Below, in pieces: positions 14,827-14,888 of a stretch of 14,888 nucleotides of DNA. Position 1 is the stretch's first letter. Each line of letters opens with the position of its first letter. The DNA comes from Methanobacteriota archaeon (GTDB lineage: Archaea > Methanobacteriota > Methanobacteria > Methanobacteriales > Methanobacteriaceae): contig JAEYQZ010000043.1 in the NCBI GenBank assembly GCA_023409695.1, positions 1 to 14,888 on the forward strand, read 5' to 3'. Position numbers and translations under genes: made by a program. The notes beneath the pieces are model-generated. The model saw only the letters and a program-made list of their open reading frames with translations, did no database searches and was not told where the DNA came from.

Positions 14827-14888
14827 TAAGCCTCAGATCGCCCATCATTCATCACGTATCAGAGCTCATAGGGTTCATCACTGGCTTA
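14827..14888 (-). ncRNA. Box C/D guide sRNA (2'-O-methylation guide)
   Basis: On the minus strand every element of an archaeal C/D sRNA appears in order. The terminal stem is TAAGCC (14883-14888) with GGCTTA (14827-14832). Box C is GTGATGA (14875-14881). The 12-nt D' guide ACCCTATGAGCT (14863-14874) precedes box D' CTGA (14859-14862). A 4-nt spacer TACG follows, then box C' TGATGA (14849-14854), the 12-nt D guide ATGATGGGCGAT (14837-14848) and box D CTGA (14833-14836). The 12-nt guides and short D'-C' spacer match the symmetric archaeal L7Ae/Nop5/fibrillarin particle. It directs ribose methylation of the nucleotide paired five bases upstream of each D box. Its GC content exceeds the flanking DNA. 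Its 5' end is at the window edge and may extend further. Confidence 0.88.

Noticed and set aside
1..14888. CRISPR arrays, transposases, integrases, tRNA or rRNA genes
   Set aside because: I looked for regular repeats, transposase-like motifs and tRNA cloverleaf ends and saw none; the only RNA gene supported is the C/D sRNA.

Overview
The window reads as a chromosomal segment of a mesophilic, AT-rich methanogenic archaeon of the order Methanobacteriales, most likely Methanobacterium or a close relative. Four things point there: a pseudomurein-type cluster (ATP-grasp ligase, MraY-like transferase, archaeal Mur ligase), a HycI-like [NiFe]-hydrogenase maturation protease, archaeal TATA promoters, and Shine-Dalgarno sites of the GGTGAT type. 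This placement is inference from gene content.

Layout. (a) 1-954: the 3' part of a PRMT-like methyltransferase gene overlaps a hydrogenase maturation protease gene. (b) 1113-1475, minus: a carboxymuconolactone decarboxylase (AhpD-like) protein, divergent from the cluster. (c) 1697-7382, plus: the cell-wall block. It holds a CarB-like ATP-grasp ligase, an MraY-like glycophospho-transferase with a charged cytoplasmic insertion, a pMurE-like Mur ligase, then a coupled pair of exported proteins. The first of the pair has a POTRA-like domain and the second is a 427-residue single-pass surface protein. The block ends at a clear hairpin/poly-T terminator. (d) 7776-10860, plus: a tight trio of a 72-residue two-TM protein, a 14-TM DHA2 (MFS) exporter and a CPA1 Na+/H+ antiporter. 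(e) 10915-14609: an AI-2E family permease (minus), an Arg-rich SHOCT miniprotein (minus), a DUF356-like protein (plus), a double zinc-ribbon membrane protein (minus) and a VTT/DedA-like membrane protein (minus). (f) 14827-14888, minus: a well-formed box C/D guide sRNA at the very edge of the window.

How the genes work together. The ATP-grasp and Mur enzymes would build the activated pseudomurein peptide in the cytoplasm. The MraY-like protein would move it to a polyprenyl phosphate carrier. The two exported proteins are good candidates for unrecognised wall-assembly factors acting outside the membrane. The efflux/antiporter trio looks like a separate transport operon.

The most striking non-coding signal is the C/D sRNA. 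It has both box pairs, two 12-nt guides, a 4-nt D'-C' spacer and a 6-bp terminal stem. By the D+5 rule its D' guide falls on C34 of a CAU anticodon loop (elongator tRNA-Met). Its D guide falls on C1402 of 16S rRNA, with a mismatch.
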